Assembly: GCA_037179335.1 (NCBI GenBank)
Contig: JAKZHN010000018.1
Coordinates: 248,001-312,000 of the forward strand
Direction of reading: 5' to 3'
Origin: Cyclaneusma minus
Taxonomy: Eukaryota > Ascomycota > Leotiomycetes > Marthamycetales > Marthamycetaceae
DNA: 64,000 bases
This document shows positions 10,133 through 23,286 of the stretch, piece by piece; within the stretch, counting starts at the first letter, position 1, and each line of letters begins with the position of its first letter. The notes below the pieces were generated by a model, which was not told the origin of the DNA, did not search any database, and saw only the letters and a list, made by a program, of their open reading frames with translations. A program made the position numbers and the translations under genes.

Positions 10133-13100
10133 TGTGCCGGCTACGCAAGTAACACGAACCATACTAGTCGATCCTACAGCGCATCGTAGCACCGTAGCAA
10201 GCCGAGGCAAACTCCGAAGTCTATTATTTCGGTCGTATCAAAAAGGCTGTTCCATCCCCGCATCCTGGGATTTCTCGGCCTATGTCGGAACTGGCGAAAC
10301 GCATCTGTTTTATCCAGTCGGCACCATCACTGTTGTTCGCAAAATTCTTCCAGACCTTCGCTTTGAAGCCTCAGGATTTGCGATTCCACCGGCGATGTGA
10401 CTAGGATGGAATAAGTTTCGAGTGGCAACAGGTCCTGTCACGGCGCAGTGCAAGGTCACATACGATGTCATGACAGCTCACAGCTCCTCGCCGTCTTTTT
10501 AGGTTGAACCGTGGGATCCCCGGGAGGTTTAAAAATGGCAGGATCTGCCGGCCATCTAAAAGTTCCATACAAACCTCTTCAAGCCTTGTTCCAAGACCTC
10601 GCTTCTCCTTCCATTTTGAGATATCGCCAGGTTTGACAATTGAAGAGCGACACATTGAAGACGACGCTGGGAGCTGCCAGCTGTGATTTACTTCTCCAAC
10701 TTCCGAGCCTTCAAAAGGATTTCTTGTTTTAATTCACGACTAACACCTTCAGCAGGTACAATCATTATGTCTCTACCAGCATGCCCATTCACGATCCTCG
10801 TTCTGCCCTCCTTCAACCAGAGCACCACTTCAGTACCTACGCTTCTGACCGCTGTCGTTAGTTCAGCGCGAGACACTGAAGGAAAGGTGGGTCATACGAT
10901 TTCCTGTTTCCAAACTCAACTCCTCCTATGGTGAACTCAAGTTCCTGCCTGTTGCCTTGTCGACATAAGTCCTTCAAGGTATGTATGTACCGCACACTGC
11001 CAGCAGCAGAACGACGATTCTTTGCATTCACGAGCCTGAAATTGCCCCTATTTTTTACCCACTTGTCTCTCTTACACGCCTTTGCGCAATTTTCCCCTAA
11101 ATTATAAAAAATAAACCATCCTCTGTTGACTATACAGTATAAAGGACTAAGCCCCTTTCAGCTCTTTGTGCGCTAGGGACAAAGGCCTTTGACGAGCCTA
11201 GCCTCTTTCGGAGCATATAAGCTCCCGTCCCCCATAAATAATTAGCTTCCCCCCCACAACGATCAACTTTATCCACCCTATTTCCAACTACCAACTTCTC
11301 TACCGGGCTGAGAAGCCCTCTCAAAGTACCTAGCGAGGCTGAGGAGAAAAACGACGGCCAAGATAAAATGATTCCAGCCGATTCGAACCGACGGCGAGGA
11401 GCGAGGCAGTCTGGCAGAATATCTATGATAAGGTATCTAACAAGCGCACTGTCTTTCAGGATCAGAACCCTCCAAATACTATCTCCCTTTCAACTTGACT
11501 CTGTTTGATACATGGTATTTTGCTGTCCGTATAATCATCCGGTCCATCCGATGATAAGGTATGAATCCCTCCACCCCCACATCATTTTCCGCAGGCCCGT
11601 CCTCTTCCTCCTTTACTCGATAGGTACTCAGTCCTCAGTTTTTCTTCTCCCGGGAAAGGATTTGGAAGACGCCCGCATATTTGTTGCACGTCGAGCCCCT
11701 CTGGTTTGTGATAAGTCAGTCCGACTGCCTTTTCCACTGATTCCCCAGGGGTAGTCGACGTGATACAGACCTCGGAAGCTCCACTGCCAGGACCCGGCTT
11801 TCAATCGAGAGCGCTTTATTCTGCCAGCAGGCCTTGTTGTTTCTGTCCCCAGAAGACCATTTTTCGAAACCATTGAGGATCGACGTGCAACAAAACTCGG
11901 TGGAAAAGTCCATCCTTTCCATTGCATGTTCCAGTTCCACCGGGAAGGCTCGAAACTTCGACATAGAAATGTCCCCCTCCCCCCTCCGGAAGGCAGTATA
12001 CCCGCAAGGCCTCTCAAATTCTCTCCCAAAGGGCATTTGCTCTACTTCTTCAAATGGACTTTTTCACGGTACACCTGGGCGATTTGTGACATCTCAGCTG
12101 CATTCCCGGACATCCAAAAAACGGGCATGATACAAATTTCCTTCCCCCAGAAAGGACCAAGACAGCCCGGCTAATGCTTCCAGGAACATTTTCACCTAGG
12201 TCGCAAGAAGTCATTCCATAAAACCCTGCCGTGTCTTCTCCCGCGAAGAAGGCCTCTCCGCCTCCCAAGACCAAGCCTGCCTCTCAGCAGTTCCCACGGA
12301 AGCCCAAGAGCTAGCTCACCAGCGCAAGAAAACCAAAACCCGCGAACTTCCAATCTCAAGCCGCCCTCGTCTCCCGTCAGTCAACACCGGGCCCGCAACC
12401 ACCCCATCTCTCCAAAACACTGACTGCCTCTTTCTCCCGGCGTCGGTACCAAAACATCGTCTGACCCTTGCAAATGGTCCTCCAAATGGGCCTTATAATT
12501 AATTCGTGTATTTCTTCGTCCTCTTCCTGCGCGGAAAATTGGAAAAAAACATGGTACATTCGGACAATTCCATTGACTGGCAATGCCGATTTGACCTTTC
12601 TGGTCACACCCGTTGTCGTTGAAGAGCTTGACGCAGGGGCCGCGGCGGTGCGGGCTTTGAGCATGCATGGTGCGAGGCGCAAGTGGTAAAAATTCAGCGT
12701 TAGCCGCGGCGACGCAAGCAGGTCCTGAGGAGCAGAGGGCGACGCATTTCGAAAAAAAGGGGATTGAGGTGGATTTGCGAAGTATGAATTTTGTGAAGTG
12801 CGACGAGTATTCTGGCCGTCGAGAAAAGATCTGCGAAATGAAGCGACCGTGAGAATTTGACAGGATGAGACGGAATCGACAGGAGATGGCATCGAGAGAT
12901 TGAAGCTGGACGGGGTTCCGCCTGCATGTTCTCAAATGCACAAACTCGCGTGTTAGCGATTATTCTGTCGCGTGTGTTGGTTTTCACGCTCGCAGAACTT
13001 CCTGTCGCACGCATTTTTGTTGGCTGTACGCCCAACGTGAATCGACAGCGCCACGCCTCACGCTGCGACATTTGTTCGTCGCGTTCATAGGTAACGCACT

Positions 13101-14191
13101 GGCGTACTCGAGGCGGATTAGTGAATGAGAAAAGACTCACACTCCTTTTCATGCCACACGCATGCAAGGCAGATCTACAATTCAGCAGACATTCGCTCAT
13201 TCGCTCATTCATGCATCATCATCGTCGGAGTGGTTTGGAGAATTCATGCTATTAGGTCCAACTGCTCTTTCTGAGCAGAATTCCAAATTCCATCGCTCGT
13301 ATCCTAAAGATAAGATATTCCATCCTCTAGAGTCAGTAAATGATCAAGGCTTGGTGTTCCCTCAGTATGCTGTCCCATCTATGCCAACTCTCATTGCCAT
13401 GATTCGTGCATCTTCAATCGTCATCCATCATCCATGGAAAAACGCCGTCGGAAACCAAGAAAATGCGCACAGTGACTGGCCACAAGCTCGCTCACCCAGG
13501 GATTACAGTTCTTTCCGTACGCCTGGTGCTGTGTCCCAGTGCGCTGTGCTGTAGAAACCAGATCAAATCAGAATGCCCAGGGAAACGCCGCTGCAATGCT
13601 GAATGCTGAAAGAGAACTCCGGGTATCTCGTCGTCCGTCGCAAAAAATGAATTTGAGACGCAGGCTGGATGCAGAGAAAGTAAAGACGAAGTGCTGGCTG
13701 GTGCTGAATGTCATCGGAGGCGCTCGCAAACTGTGGATGCAACATGCTTTTCCGCAAAGAAAGACAAAATGCTGTGACCAGTCCAAGGAAATTTTGAGCA
13801 ACGGGAAACGGGAAGCAAAACAAGCAAGCTTGGCTCGGTAAGGCCGAATTGGAAGGGTCGTGCCATGTCACCGTGTAGGTGTGAAATGATCGAAAAGGAA
13901 ATCGAGTTCCTTGTGTGGACTGTGCCTGTGTGGACTGTTGTGTCGACAAGCTTGAGCAAGGCGTAAATTGAGAACAGAGTGTCAGGGTAGCTTAGTTTAT
14001 ATAGACTTTGCGGTCTAGGGTCGCAGGAGGAGTTTCCAGAATGGAAACGGAGACGTAGCCGAGCAATTCCCTGTGTCGATGAATAGTGTGTAGATGGTCA
14101 ATAAGATGTCAAAGGTTCAGAACCTGCTCCCAAGCCAGATGTAGAGTACGGCTGTGTCGATGGAGGAGGCCGTAGCAGTCGATGTCGCCGC
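10133..14191. other. 4-kb stretch without a supported gene
   Basis: Frames of 60-190 codons overlap on both strands (for example 12,377-13,212) but show no domain, signal peptide or convincing splice structure. Two weak candidates remain. One is a charged frame on - at 10,688-10,876 (KEGRTRIVNGHAGRDIM). The other is a 51-codon frame on - from the ATG at 13,866 to 13,711, with a TATATAAA about 135 bp upstream. Neither is supported enough to call. Composition is like the genic arms, with no sign of RIP. Confidence 0.45.
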
Positions 14192-16922
14192 TCATTCAAT
14201 ATCATCCCGGCGTCCAAGGCCAGAATTCCTGCTCCTGATATGACGCAAGCTCCTGTCAACTCTCGAGTCTTCAGCAACGTCCGAATCAGTAGGAGCCCAG
14301 TCATCCCATTCAATCTCACTTTCGTATTCGTCAGAGAGATCTCGAACAGGAGCAGGCATGCGAGGAAGCTCCTTGTTCCAAGTACGTTCGTAGGCGAGCA
14401 CACCACCTCTAAAGGAGTCGCAGTTGCCAACAAACAACGTTTGGCCTTCGGGCTCAAACGCGATGCCGCCAATCTCGCCAAAGAAATCAAGCGTCTGCTT
14501 CTCCTTGTACAGGCTTGCGTCAATCACGCTCACGATGTCTGCTGGTTCGGCAGCAACCAGTACACGGGGTCCGGAGCCAATGGGGGAGAACTTGAGGCTT
14601 CTTGCCCCGGCCAGCTCGGTGGGTAAGGTTGCAATCGGATTGGAGCGGCCATTCTTGCGCCATTTCCTGGCGTCCCAGATCTTGATCTGCTTATCCTGAT
14701 TTCCTGTAGCAACGTGCCAGCCATCATCTGCCCACGCACAAGCAAAGCCATGGTCGCGATGACCTTCAAGTTCCTCCAGAACGTCACCTGTCTCAGCGTT
14801 TGTGATCGTCACGTTCTCGCTGTCGCCAACGATGACACGAAGACGGCGGTCAGGAGAAATGGCCGTGCAGTTGATGGGGAAGCCGAAGCCTCGCTGCTGG
14901 GAGATGAACTGATTGGTTGTGCAATCAAGAATGCGGAGGCCGTTGTCGTTTGACGCAAATGCAGCAATAGGGAGACCGCTGCGACGTGACAGATTTATCT
15001 CGATGTGGTTCGTAATGCTGTTCTGGTCTTCTGTAACCAGACCCTCGGTATGTTTGAGATGTGATGGACGGTCCAGAGCCGTCATGCCATACTCCCCGTA
15101 AAAGCCACCAGCAATGAGAACATTATGAGCAGCCGCGATAGTCGAGATCTGGACACTCTCGGAATTGGAAAACGAAGAATGCACCGTCGGTTCGGTCAAG
15201 TCCATCACAACATTCTTCTCAGCATAGAATGGATTATATTGGATAACCTTGTGCTTGCCGGCATAGAAGACATGGTTGAAAGTCGTCGAGGCAATCACAT
15301 TCCGCAATTGGAAGTGGGATAGCTTGATCTCCTGCTGCATATCCGTCCGGCGGAACTGGAAGAAGTGCTCGTGTCGCGTCATTTCCCGCAGAGGAACACG
15401 ATTCTAGATCTCAGGTCAGCGCATAACTACTATCTCCTCAAAATTTCGCAACTCACATGAATATCGGAGCCAGCCATGGTCGTGTAGTTAACGTAAGTCG
15501 CCTTCCGAGCTCGGCGCGCCTCGCTATGAGTTGTACCCATTGCCCCCCAGTTGAGTCCCTGGACATCACAGCTATCACCTGCCATGTCCAAGTCATCGTA
15601 GTCGACTCTGCTGACGACTGTCTGACTTTGTTCGCGGACGGCATCGTAGTCGGGAGCCCGAAACTGCCCGAGATGGCGGCGAAATTCAGGACCGTTCCTG
15701 GACCAGTGGACCAGGAACTCACGGAGGCTCATGTTCTGGTGGTCCCAGACTGGAACGCCATTGAGAGGGTTAGTTATTAGACCCAACCAAGGTACATACG
15801 TGGCTATGACTAGGGAATTGATCACCATGATTCGAACAGAAGAAGATATCTCAGGAAACAGTTATGTGGCAAGTCAGGATAAGAGATGGGGGTTTGAGAT
15901 ATGGATGGATAGTTGGATGGTTGAAGGAAGAAAGGTTGGCACCGAAACATGCCCATTCCCCATCCCACCAGGCCTGGGAGGCCAAAGCAGGAAAGGGGTA
16001 CTCTAGGAACGACCGACATGTTGTTCCTGCTCGAAACAGTTCAATCACGAGTCCGCTGACACATACTTAAGTGCGCCTAGAACATGACTCGCACAACACA
16101 TTTCTTCAATTCTTCAGCGCAAACTTGCGCTCGAGAAATCCTCTTCAATTTTTTGATTCTTCACAACACCAGATACGCGAAGGGAAGTGCGATGAATAAC
16201 TGACCATTTTGGTGATCGTGAGGACCCAATTGACCAGGCCCCTCCAAATCTCCCGCATCGTGGCCATCCTGAACATGCTGCAATTGCCCCAGCTGGTCAA
16301 CCACCTCGTCTATGAAAGGTCCTGGCATCGTGGCTCCAGTGAGGAGAAACTCCATGGCAGACATATGACCTAGCTCTTGGTGGTGATCCTCATTGACATC
16401 GGAACCCTCGTTTTCTGGATCATTCGACACATTCTGGTCGACGAACGGATCATTCGATTGCTCGTCATCAACAAAAGGATCGTCTTCCACAATAAACGGA
16501 TCGACGTCGATGTAGGCCGTACCCATTGCCGGCTCTTCATCGGACGGTGGTCCGTATATCTCCTGATGGTAAGCAGACGTACCCTCAGCCACCATGGCCA
16601 TCCAAGCATCCTCACCCATCAGTTCTCGATCCAAGTCGTCCATCTCCATGTTTTGATAATATGCAGCAGCTGAAGTCATAGTGGGCAAAGGCACACCACC
16701 AAACTCCACCTCTGGCTCTTCGTCGTCACCATCATAGCCGTCTGATCGGTCATCTTCGTATGGGGGATGTCCAGTGAAGGTCAGATGGACCGAGTTTCCG
16801 TCGACATGGTGGGTTGAAGTGGGTGGCGTCGAAACACTGACTCCGGAGTTGTGTTCACGATGTTCGTATTGCGCGTGGTGCGCAGGATCAAAAGGTGGAG
16901 GAGGAAGCGTCGGTGGAGACAT
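14192..16922 (-). CDS. WD40-repeat protein with acidic N-terminal region
   Basis: I join three exons on -: 16922-16205, 15749-15457 and 15403-14192 (740 codons). The last intron (15404-15456, 53 bp) has a clear CTGAC branch site. The last exon has propeller blades that are easy to see, such as GHRDHGFACAWADDGWHVAT followed by GNQDKQIKIWDARKW. It belongs to a conserved fungal family in which an acidic disordered N-terminus precedes a leucine-rich segment, then NYTT-type residues and the propeller. That architecture is why I join the acidic exon (DGDDEEPEVEF; DPFIVEDDPFVDDEQ) to it. The join crosses 455 bp, long for this genome, although the phases match; a small exon may be hidden there. Otherwise the WD40 gene starts at 15828 or 15732 and the acidic frame is separate. 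A start at 17006 would add 28 residues. Probable role: a protein-protein scaffold; no specific pathway is assigned. Confidence 0.7.
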
Positions 16923-17006
16923 GGCCACCGACCTGAAGTCGCACTCTGCCGGGACCGGTCGTGACGAGCAGGTACGTTCGCTGGTTGTGGGATCGGGCAG
17001 TGTCAC

Positions 17007-17924
17007 ATGTGCTTCACTCGCGCAATGGGCGGGCGTGGAAGTGCAACCAGGAAAGTTGCGACAGCGAGGGGTGAACGGATAGGTGAGCGAGATCAGATGG
17101 AGTTGTTGTGAGTGGCTGGCGCAGCAGCCAGTAGATTGGTCGCCGGCGACGTTTCAAGGCTAGGATGGATGGTGGTGGCACGATGGGTGATGGTGCCGCA
17201 AGGAAGAGGCCGGGAGAAAAGGCAGCGGTCGGATGGAGTAGGAAGCAAAGCAAAGAGGACAGGAAAGCAAGTCGCCAGATGGGTACCCAGGTACAAAGAG
17301 GGACTACTAAAGAGCTTGGGTTAGGATTGTTGGCTGGCGCGCTTCGAAGGCGGTGGTGGAGGGGGAGCGGGCAGGCGGGCACATCGACCGACGACGGAGG
17401 AGGCTTCGAGGGTGGTCGTGCTGGAAGGCGCACCCTCCCTCGACCTGGGCGGAGCTGCAGTTCGGGGGTCAATGTGATGGGGCGGGAGGAAGCGAAGGTG
17501 CGGGGACGCAGCTAGTAGCGCTGGAGATGGTGGATAATCGTGACTGGATAATCGTTTAATAATGCACCGCTAGGGCGCCAAATCCGGCAATAGACCACAC
17601 AGAAACACCATCACCATCACCACAACAGCACAACCGATAAAAAGCAAAGAAAAGCGGCCGACTTCTCCAACGCCCATGCATTACTTCCCCAGCATAACAC
17701 TGAGTCTTTCCACACATGTACGACTCCCGGCTGCCAATTGCCCAAAGGCACCACCGCCCACCACCCTTTCGTCTCATCAATTAAATTAACGCCGGCCAAT
17801 GTCATGCATCGACATGCCCAAAAGCATGGCGTGCAGCTGGCCGCTTGCTCCGCCTGGCCGCCTGCATCCCTCCCGATCTGACAAGATAAGACGGGCCATG
17901 CCATGGATGGCCGCGATTGATTTT
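17007..17924. other. 5' flank of WD40 gene up to the AT boundary
   Basis: GC-rich sequence upstream of the WD40 start. Frames here (for example 17,014-17,472 on -) are Pro/Ser/Arg-rich shadows of G+C composition. The last 150 bp, ending GGATGGCCGCGATTG, run directly into the AT-rich block with no transition zone. Confidence 0.5.
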
Positions 17925-20900
17925 ATTGCTAATTCAATTCAAATTAAAATAAATAATAATTTTAAAATACTTTCCTTTAGGCTTATAATATATTTTATAA
18001 TTTATAATGATAGTAAAATATTTTATTAATTTTTTAAGCGCTTTGCTATAGTATTTTAATTAAATTAGCTATATATTGCATTAATTATTTTAAAGCAAAG
18101 GCTGTATTTAATTTAATAAGCATTATAGCAAATATAAAATTGTTTATTATTTTTTGATATTTTTTAATATTAATTTAAACGTTATTGGAAAAGAAAAATT
18201 AAGGGGCATTATAGTCGGCTATAAAGATTTTTTTAAAATAAATTATAATATTGGTAATCCCAAATTGGTAATCCCAAATTGGTTTAATATAATTCAAAAA
18301 TACTGCTTTTAATTAATATAAAGGGCCTTAATTTTCCGGTCTTTTATTATTTTTATATTGAGATTTTTTTTAAAAAAATTCTTGGTATTAAAGCAATTAA
18401 AGAATTTAAAGTAAAATTAAAAAAGCTAGGCTTTGTTTTTGCAAATTGCGACTATAATATCAATATATATTAAAAGCTTGATTTCGTATTCGAAATGCGA
18501 GTAAATATATAGGTTAGTTAAATTTTAAATAAATTTCTATTTTTTTAATGTTAGAATTTATTAAAAGATTCCAATTTCTTATAATTTATTTTAATTTATA
18601 AAAAAAAATTGAAAAACCTTGTTTTCCGGGATAATAATGACTTTTGGAAAATTGTTTTTTTTTAATAGTATTTTAATTTTTGTAAAAGCGTTTTTAATAT
18701 TAAATTGCCAGTATTTAATTTTTTTTGAATAATAAAAAATAAAAACAATCAAAAAGAATATATGCAAATAATAGGGGCAAATATTTTAGTGTAATTTTTG
18801 CCAAATATTTAATTAAAGCTATAAGCAATAAATTTAATTTTAAATTATTTAATTTTCCCATTGATAATTGTTTTAATTGTATATATTTATTTAATGAATA
18901 TTAAATTTGCTTTGGATAAACGTTTAATTATTTGCTAAAGTTTGTTATTTAATTTTTTTTAGCTATAGCTGTTTTTTAACGCTGGTTATAAATTAAATTA
19001 TTTATAGCTTTTTTACATATTTGCGGGATTTTAATATCGCAGATTTTTATTGCTAAAAAGCATTTTTTTATAAAAAAACTTATTAGGTCGTTTAAATTCT
19101 TATTATTATAATTAATTTGCATTAATATAGCTATAATAATATATTATAGCTTTTCTTTCTGCTTTTTTGGTTTTTGCATTTTGGATTTTTCTTTATTTAA
19201 ATTAATATTATTATTTTTGCGCTGGCGTTTTGTAGTTTTTATAAAATAAAAGCAATTGCTAAATCGAAAGCTTAATTTAGAAAATTTGATAATTTTGGCG
19301 GCAAGCAAATTAAATATATTATTATTATTAATTAAAATATAATTATTAATTAAAATAAGTATTGGTATTTCTATTTTTAAAACGGCTTTTATATATAGTT
19401 TTTTAATTTTTCTATTTGGGGGGTTTTTTTTAAAAAAAAAGCGCTAATAGCTGGCTTTAAAAATATTAATTTAAAAATATTTAAATTAGCAATTGGAGTT
19501 TTTATAAAAATTAATATATTTTGCGCTATATTAAATATGCTATATTATAGCATTTCTAATATATTATAATTGGAATTTTATATTATATTAATTAATTCTT
19601 TTAAAAATTGGCTTTTTAAAAATTTAATTTTTGCCAATTTTTGCCAATTTGCATTATATAGTATTTAATAATTTATTTTATATTATATTTGGCAATTTAT
19701 ATTATATTTATATTATAGCGATTAATATAGCAATAGAGAATAATGCAATTTCTTTTGCAAATAAATTATTGGAAATATAATCGTCGTTAGCGTTTTTTGC
19801 AAATTGTTTTTTGCTATTGCTATTTTTAAAGCCCAAAAAATAACCAAGAAAATTTTAATCCGAATGGTTATTTAATATGCTTTATTATTTAAAAAATTTG
19901 CAAATTTGCAAATTAACAATTCCCCTAAGCGTTAATTTTATTATTTGCAAATAGCTAATTTAAATAGTTTTTTTATATTTAAAAAAAATAGATTTTAAAT
20001 TGCTTGGTTATAGCTTTAAAGTAATTTATAAAAATACAGATATTTTCAATATTAATTAGCTTATTATAATAATGCTTTTTTAAAAGATTTTTTAAATTAA
20101 TATAAATATAGCATTTAGCTTTGAATACCCTAATATAATTAATTAAAAATATAATGCTAATCCAAGTTTTTTTTTAAAAATATATAGCTATTAATTATTA
20201 AATTTATAAATCATCGATTTTATATATACGCATTATATTTAGCTGCTTTATCCCAAAATTCAAATAGCAATTTGAATTTTTTAAATAGCATTTAAAAATT
20301 GGCTTTGGCAATTTAAATCCCCTTTTCGGCAATTTCGTTTTAATATAAAAAGACGGGAATTGTATATTGGCATTTAATATTTTTATTACCGCTTTATTTT
20401 TGTATAATTTTAAAAAGCTTTAAAATATTGTTTATTTTGGCAGCTTATATTTTATAGCCATTTTAAAATTCGATTTTAAAAATCCATTTCTTAAATGCAA
20501 AAATAGCAGCATTTTTTATTGGGATTGGAAAAATCTAAACTTTATATATAAAGCTATTAAAAATATGTAGAAAATATATTTTTTTCCGCAAAAACGCTAT
20601 TGGCATTAATTTACAAATATTAAAATAAATTAAATTAAAAACAATGTAATAGTAAAAGCTAAGTTTTTTTTGAAAAAGCATTTTTAAATTTAATAGCAAT
20701 GCAAATTTTATAAAAATTTCCATTTTTTAAAAAATAAAAGAATTTGGCTAAAATAGTAATTTTATGCAAATTCCTAATAATTTTAATTTTATATAATAAA
20801 AGCGGCGATGCTATAATTTCCAATTTTTAATTTTATATTTAACTAGCTTATATTTTTAAAAATATTTCAACGGCTTTAAAAAAAACCGCAATAGGGCATT

Positions 20901-22449
20901 AATAATATTAATATTATTATTGGCAATAAAAGCTTTTGTTTTATTAGCAAGATTTATATATAAAATAAAACAAAATATTTTAATTATAAAAGCTTTAATA
21001 ATTATATTTCTATTTAAATTTTTATATACTGTTTTATTTTTATTAAAAAAAGCCTTTAAATCTAGTATACATAATTTGCATTTTTTTAAAAATAATAATA
21101 ATAATAATAAAAATAATTTTTTTATATATATAATTTTTGCTATTTGTTTTATAAATAATATAAATTATTTCCCTATTAATTTTAATGGGCCTGCAATAAT
21201 TAAATAGCCTAATAACTTTTTTTTAAAAAAGCGGTTATTAAATATATATATAAAGGCGCTAATATTAAAGGCTTAAAGAATATAAAAAACTTTATTAAAA
21301 AAATAATAATTAAACGGATTTTATTTTAAAATCGATCTTGGATTTAAAAGCTTTAAATTCAATATTAAATTAAAACTCGAAAAAACCCTTTTTGGTATTA
21401 GCGGCTATATTGCTAGTCTTTTTATTATTAAATCTTTTTAGCTTGTTTTTGGAAAATTTAGCATATTTATTAAATTTAATTTTTTTAGTTTTTTTATTAT
21501 TTTAATAGCGCTAGCAAAAAGCAAAATAGAAATAAAAATACCAATAGCAAATTTTGCAAGCGGCTTTAATATAATTGCAAATTAGAATGTAATTGTTCTT
21601 AAAAAATAATATCAGGTTTTTTAATTTAAAATAATTAAATTTTTTATAAAATCTAAAATAAAATGCGCAAAAAAAAACTTATTCAAAATATTAAAATTTT
21701 AATAGCAATAGCAAATAGCAAAAGCAGTTCTTTTATTATTAGCAATTTTTGAATAATCTTTTTTGCTTTAGTATTTTTAATTTATTATTAATATTTATAG
21801 CATTATTTGCAAATAATAAATTTATAATATTAATAGTAATAATTCTTTTTTAAAAAGGCGTTAATAAGCTAAAAAAAATGTTAAAAGCGAATAAATAATT
21901 GGTATTAATAAAAACAAATTTGCAATATAAAGCTTTAAATAAATTCCAGGCGAAATAAATAATTATATTGGAGTCGAATAAAAAGATTTAAATTTTAATA
22001 ATATATATTTATATAAAAGTGGCATTAGCTTTATTTTTTTTAAATCATTCCAAAAAAAATTGCTAAATTATATATTTTATATAAAGCCTTATTATTATTA
22101 AATAAATTTTTAAATATAATATTTAGTATTTAATTTAAGCGCGCTTGTATTTTTTAATCTGTCTATATTTATACTAATTTTTATTTTGTTAATAAAAAGC
22201 GTTTAAAATTTATTAATAAACTTTATAATGGGTTTTTTGCCTTTAGCAATAGCAGATTTAAAAAACTCGTTTTTGGCATTGCTGGCTCAAATATCAATAT
22301 TAAAAAAGGACGAGGAAAATACGCTATTGGCAAAAAGGAAAATTCTAATATCGGAATATTTAATAAAAAATATAATAATAATAAATTAAATGTCCTTGCC
22401 GTTTAGGCGGATTTTTATATTGCGAAATTGTATTTTGTAATTAGCCTTT
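17925..22449. other. Unassigned AT-rich left arm (older than element D)
   Basis: This is the sequence into which element D inserted; its continuation is 57,447-60,475. I find no LTR pair, no reverse transcriptase motif and no intact frame. A 95-codon frame at 20,920-21,207 has an Asn run from an (AAT)n tract and is not a gene. A 14-bp tandem repeat is at 18,250-18,283. Together with the right arm it makes about 7.5 kb, the size of one transposon, but its class is unknown to me. Confidence 0.5.
18250..18283 (+). repeat. 14-bp tandem repeat, 2.4 units
   Basis: ATTGGTAATCCCAA at 18,250-18,263 and 18,264-18,277, then ATTGGT. The copies are identical although they lie in RIP-damaged DNA, so the duplication is either recent or was spared. 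Confidence 0.7.
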
Positions 22450-22454
22450 AAAAG

Positions 22455-22681
22455 TGTTGGTTTTATTCACAGGTAAATAAAGGGTAAAACACTGGGTTGC
22501 ATATGCGACGGCGAGGATAAGTTGGGTATTGTAATATATAATTAATTGTATTTGGGGAAAAAAAGGTTGCTGGCGCGAATATAGGAATAGCTAAAATTAT
22601 TTCCAATTTTGGCGCTAGTATTTAAAGCCTTTCGCCCTTTAATGCTAATGGCCTATGCGCTAATTGCTGCGGAAATTAATA
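22455..22681 (-). repeat. Element D, left LTR (3' LTR)
   Basis: The outer half (22,455 to about 22,560) keeps G and C (GGGTAAAACACTGGGTTGC), where the partner at 57,215 reads AAATAAAATACATAATTGC. The inner half is mutated. It is flanked on the left by AAAAG. Confidence 0.85.
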
Positions 22682-23104
22682 TTGGATTTCTTTTTTTTAA
22701 TAGTAAAAAAGGTTTAATAATTGCTGCAATTATATATTTTTTTTAAATTTTGTTTTTAATTTTTTTTAAAATAACCAATTTATTTTTAATTTTTAATTTT
22801 AATATGGTTATTAAAAATAAAAATTTTAAAAGCTTTATTAAAAATAGCCTTGGTTATAAAATTAATTGGATTATTATTTCTATAAATTTATTTAATTTTT
22901 TAAAATTCCCTTTTTTATAATTTTGCCTTAAATAAAAAATATCCACTATTAGCTTTTTTTTATAATTACTTTTAGCTTAATTAAATATCTGTATAAATTG
23001 AGAAAATTTGTATAAATAATAATAGGAATGTTTTAATAAATATTAAGCTTTTTAACGATTATATTTAAAATAAATAATATAATTATAGCTATATTTGTTT
23101 TTTA

Positions 23105-23286
23105 TATTATAGCTAAAATTTCTAAAACCAAAATGGATTTAGTGATTTTTTTAATTTGGTAAATAATTAATAAAAAAAATTCCAATTATATTGAATTTTT
23201 TAGCGTTTTTTTGCCAATATTATAATATAGTTCAATTGGCTATTCAAATTTTTATTATTGGCAAATAAATTATTAATATAAATAAA
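23105..23286 (-). pseudogene. Element D reverse transcriptase relic (Copia-type)
   Basis: On - the motif YINN at 23,280-23,269, followed by LFA, corresponds to the Copia catalytic YVDDLLLA with both Asp codons turned to Asn by G-to-A. Downstream residues (LNY, LAKK) fit the family loosely, then stops and at least one frame change follow. The motif is short, so the class rests also on its position at the 3' side of the element. Confidence 0.5.

Noticed and set aside
11376..11400. tRNA-like T-arm (GGTTCGAATC on -)
   Set aside because: The stem beside the loop does not pair, no A box or acceptor stem is found, and no anticodon arm can be folded.
12377..13212. Overlapping frames of 170-186 codons on -
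   Set aside because: Several frames on both strands are equally open, with no motif, signal or splice support; this is composition.
17014..17472. 152-codon Pro/Ser/Arg-rich frame on -
   Set aside because: It lies upstream of the WD40 gene, is open in several frames and has no domain; probably 5' flank.
20920..21207. 95-codon frame on + with an Asn run
   Set aside because: The composition is pure AT-rich Ile/Phe/Asn/Lys and the Asn run is an (AAT)n tract; no domain.
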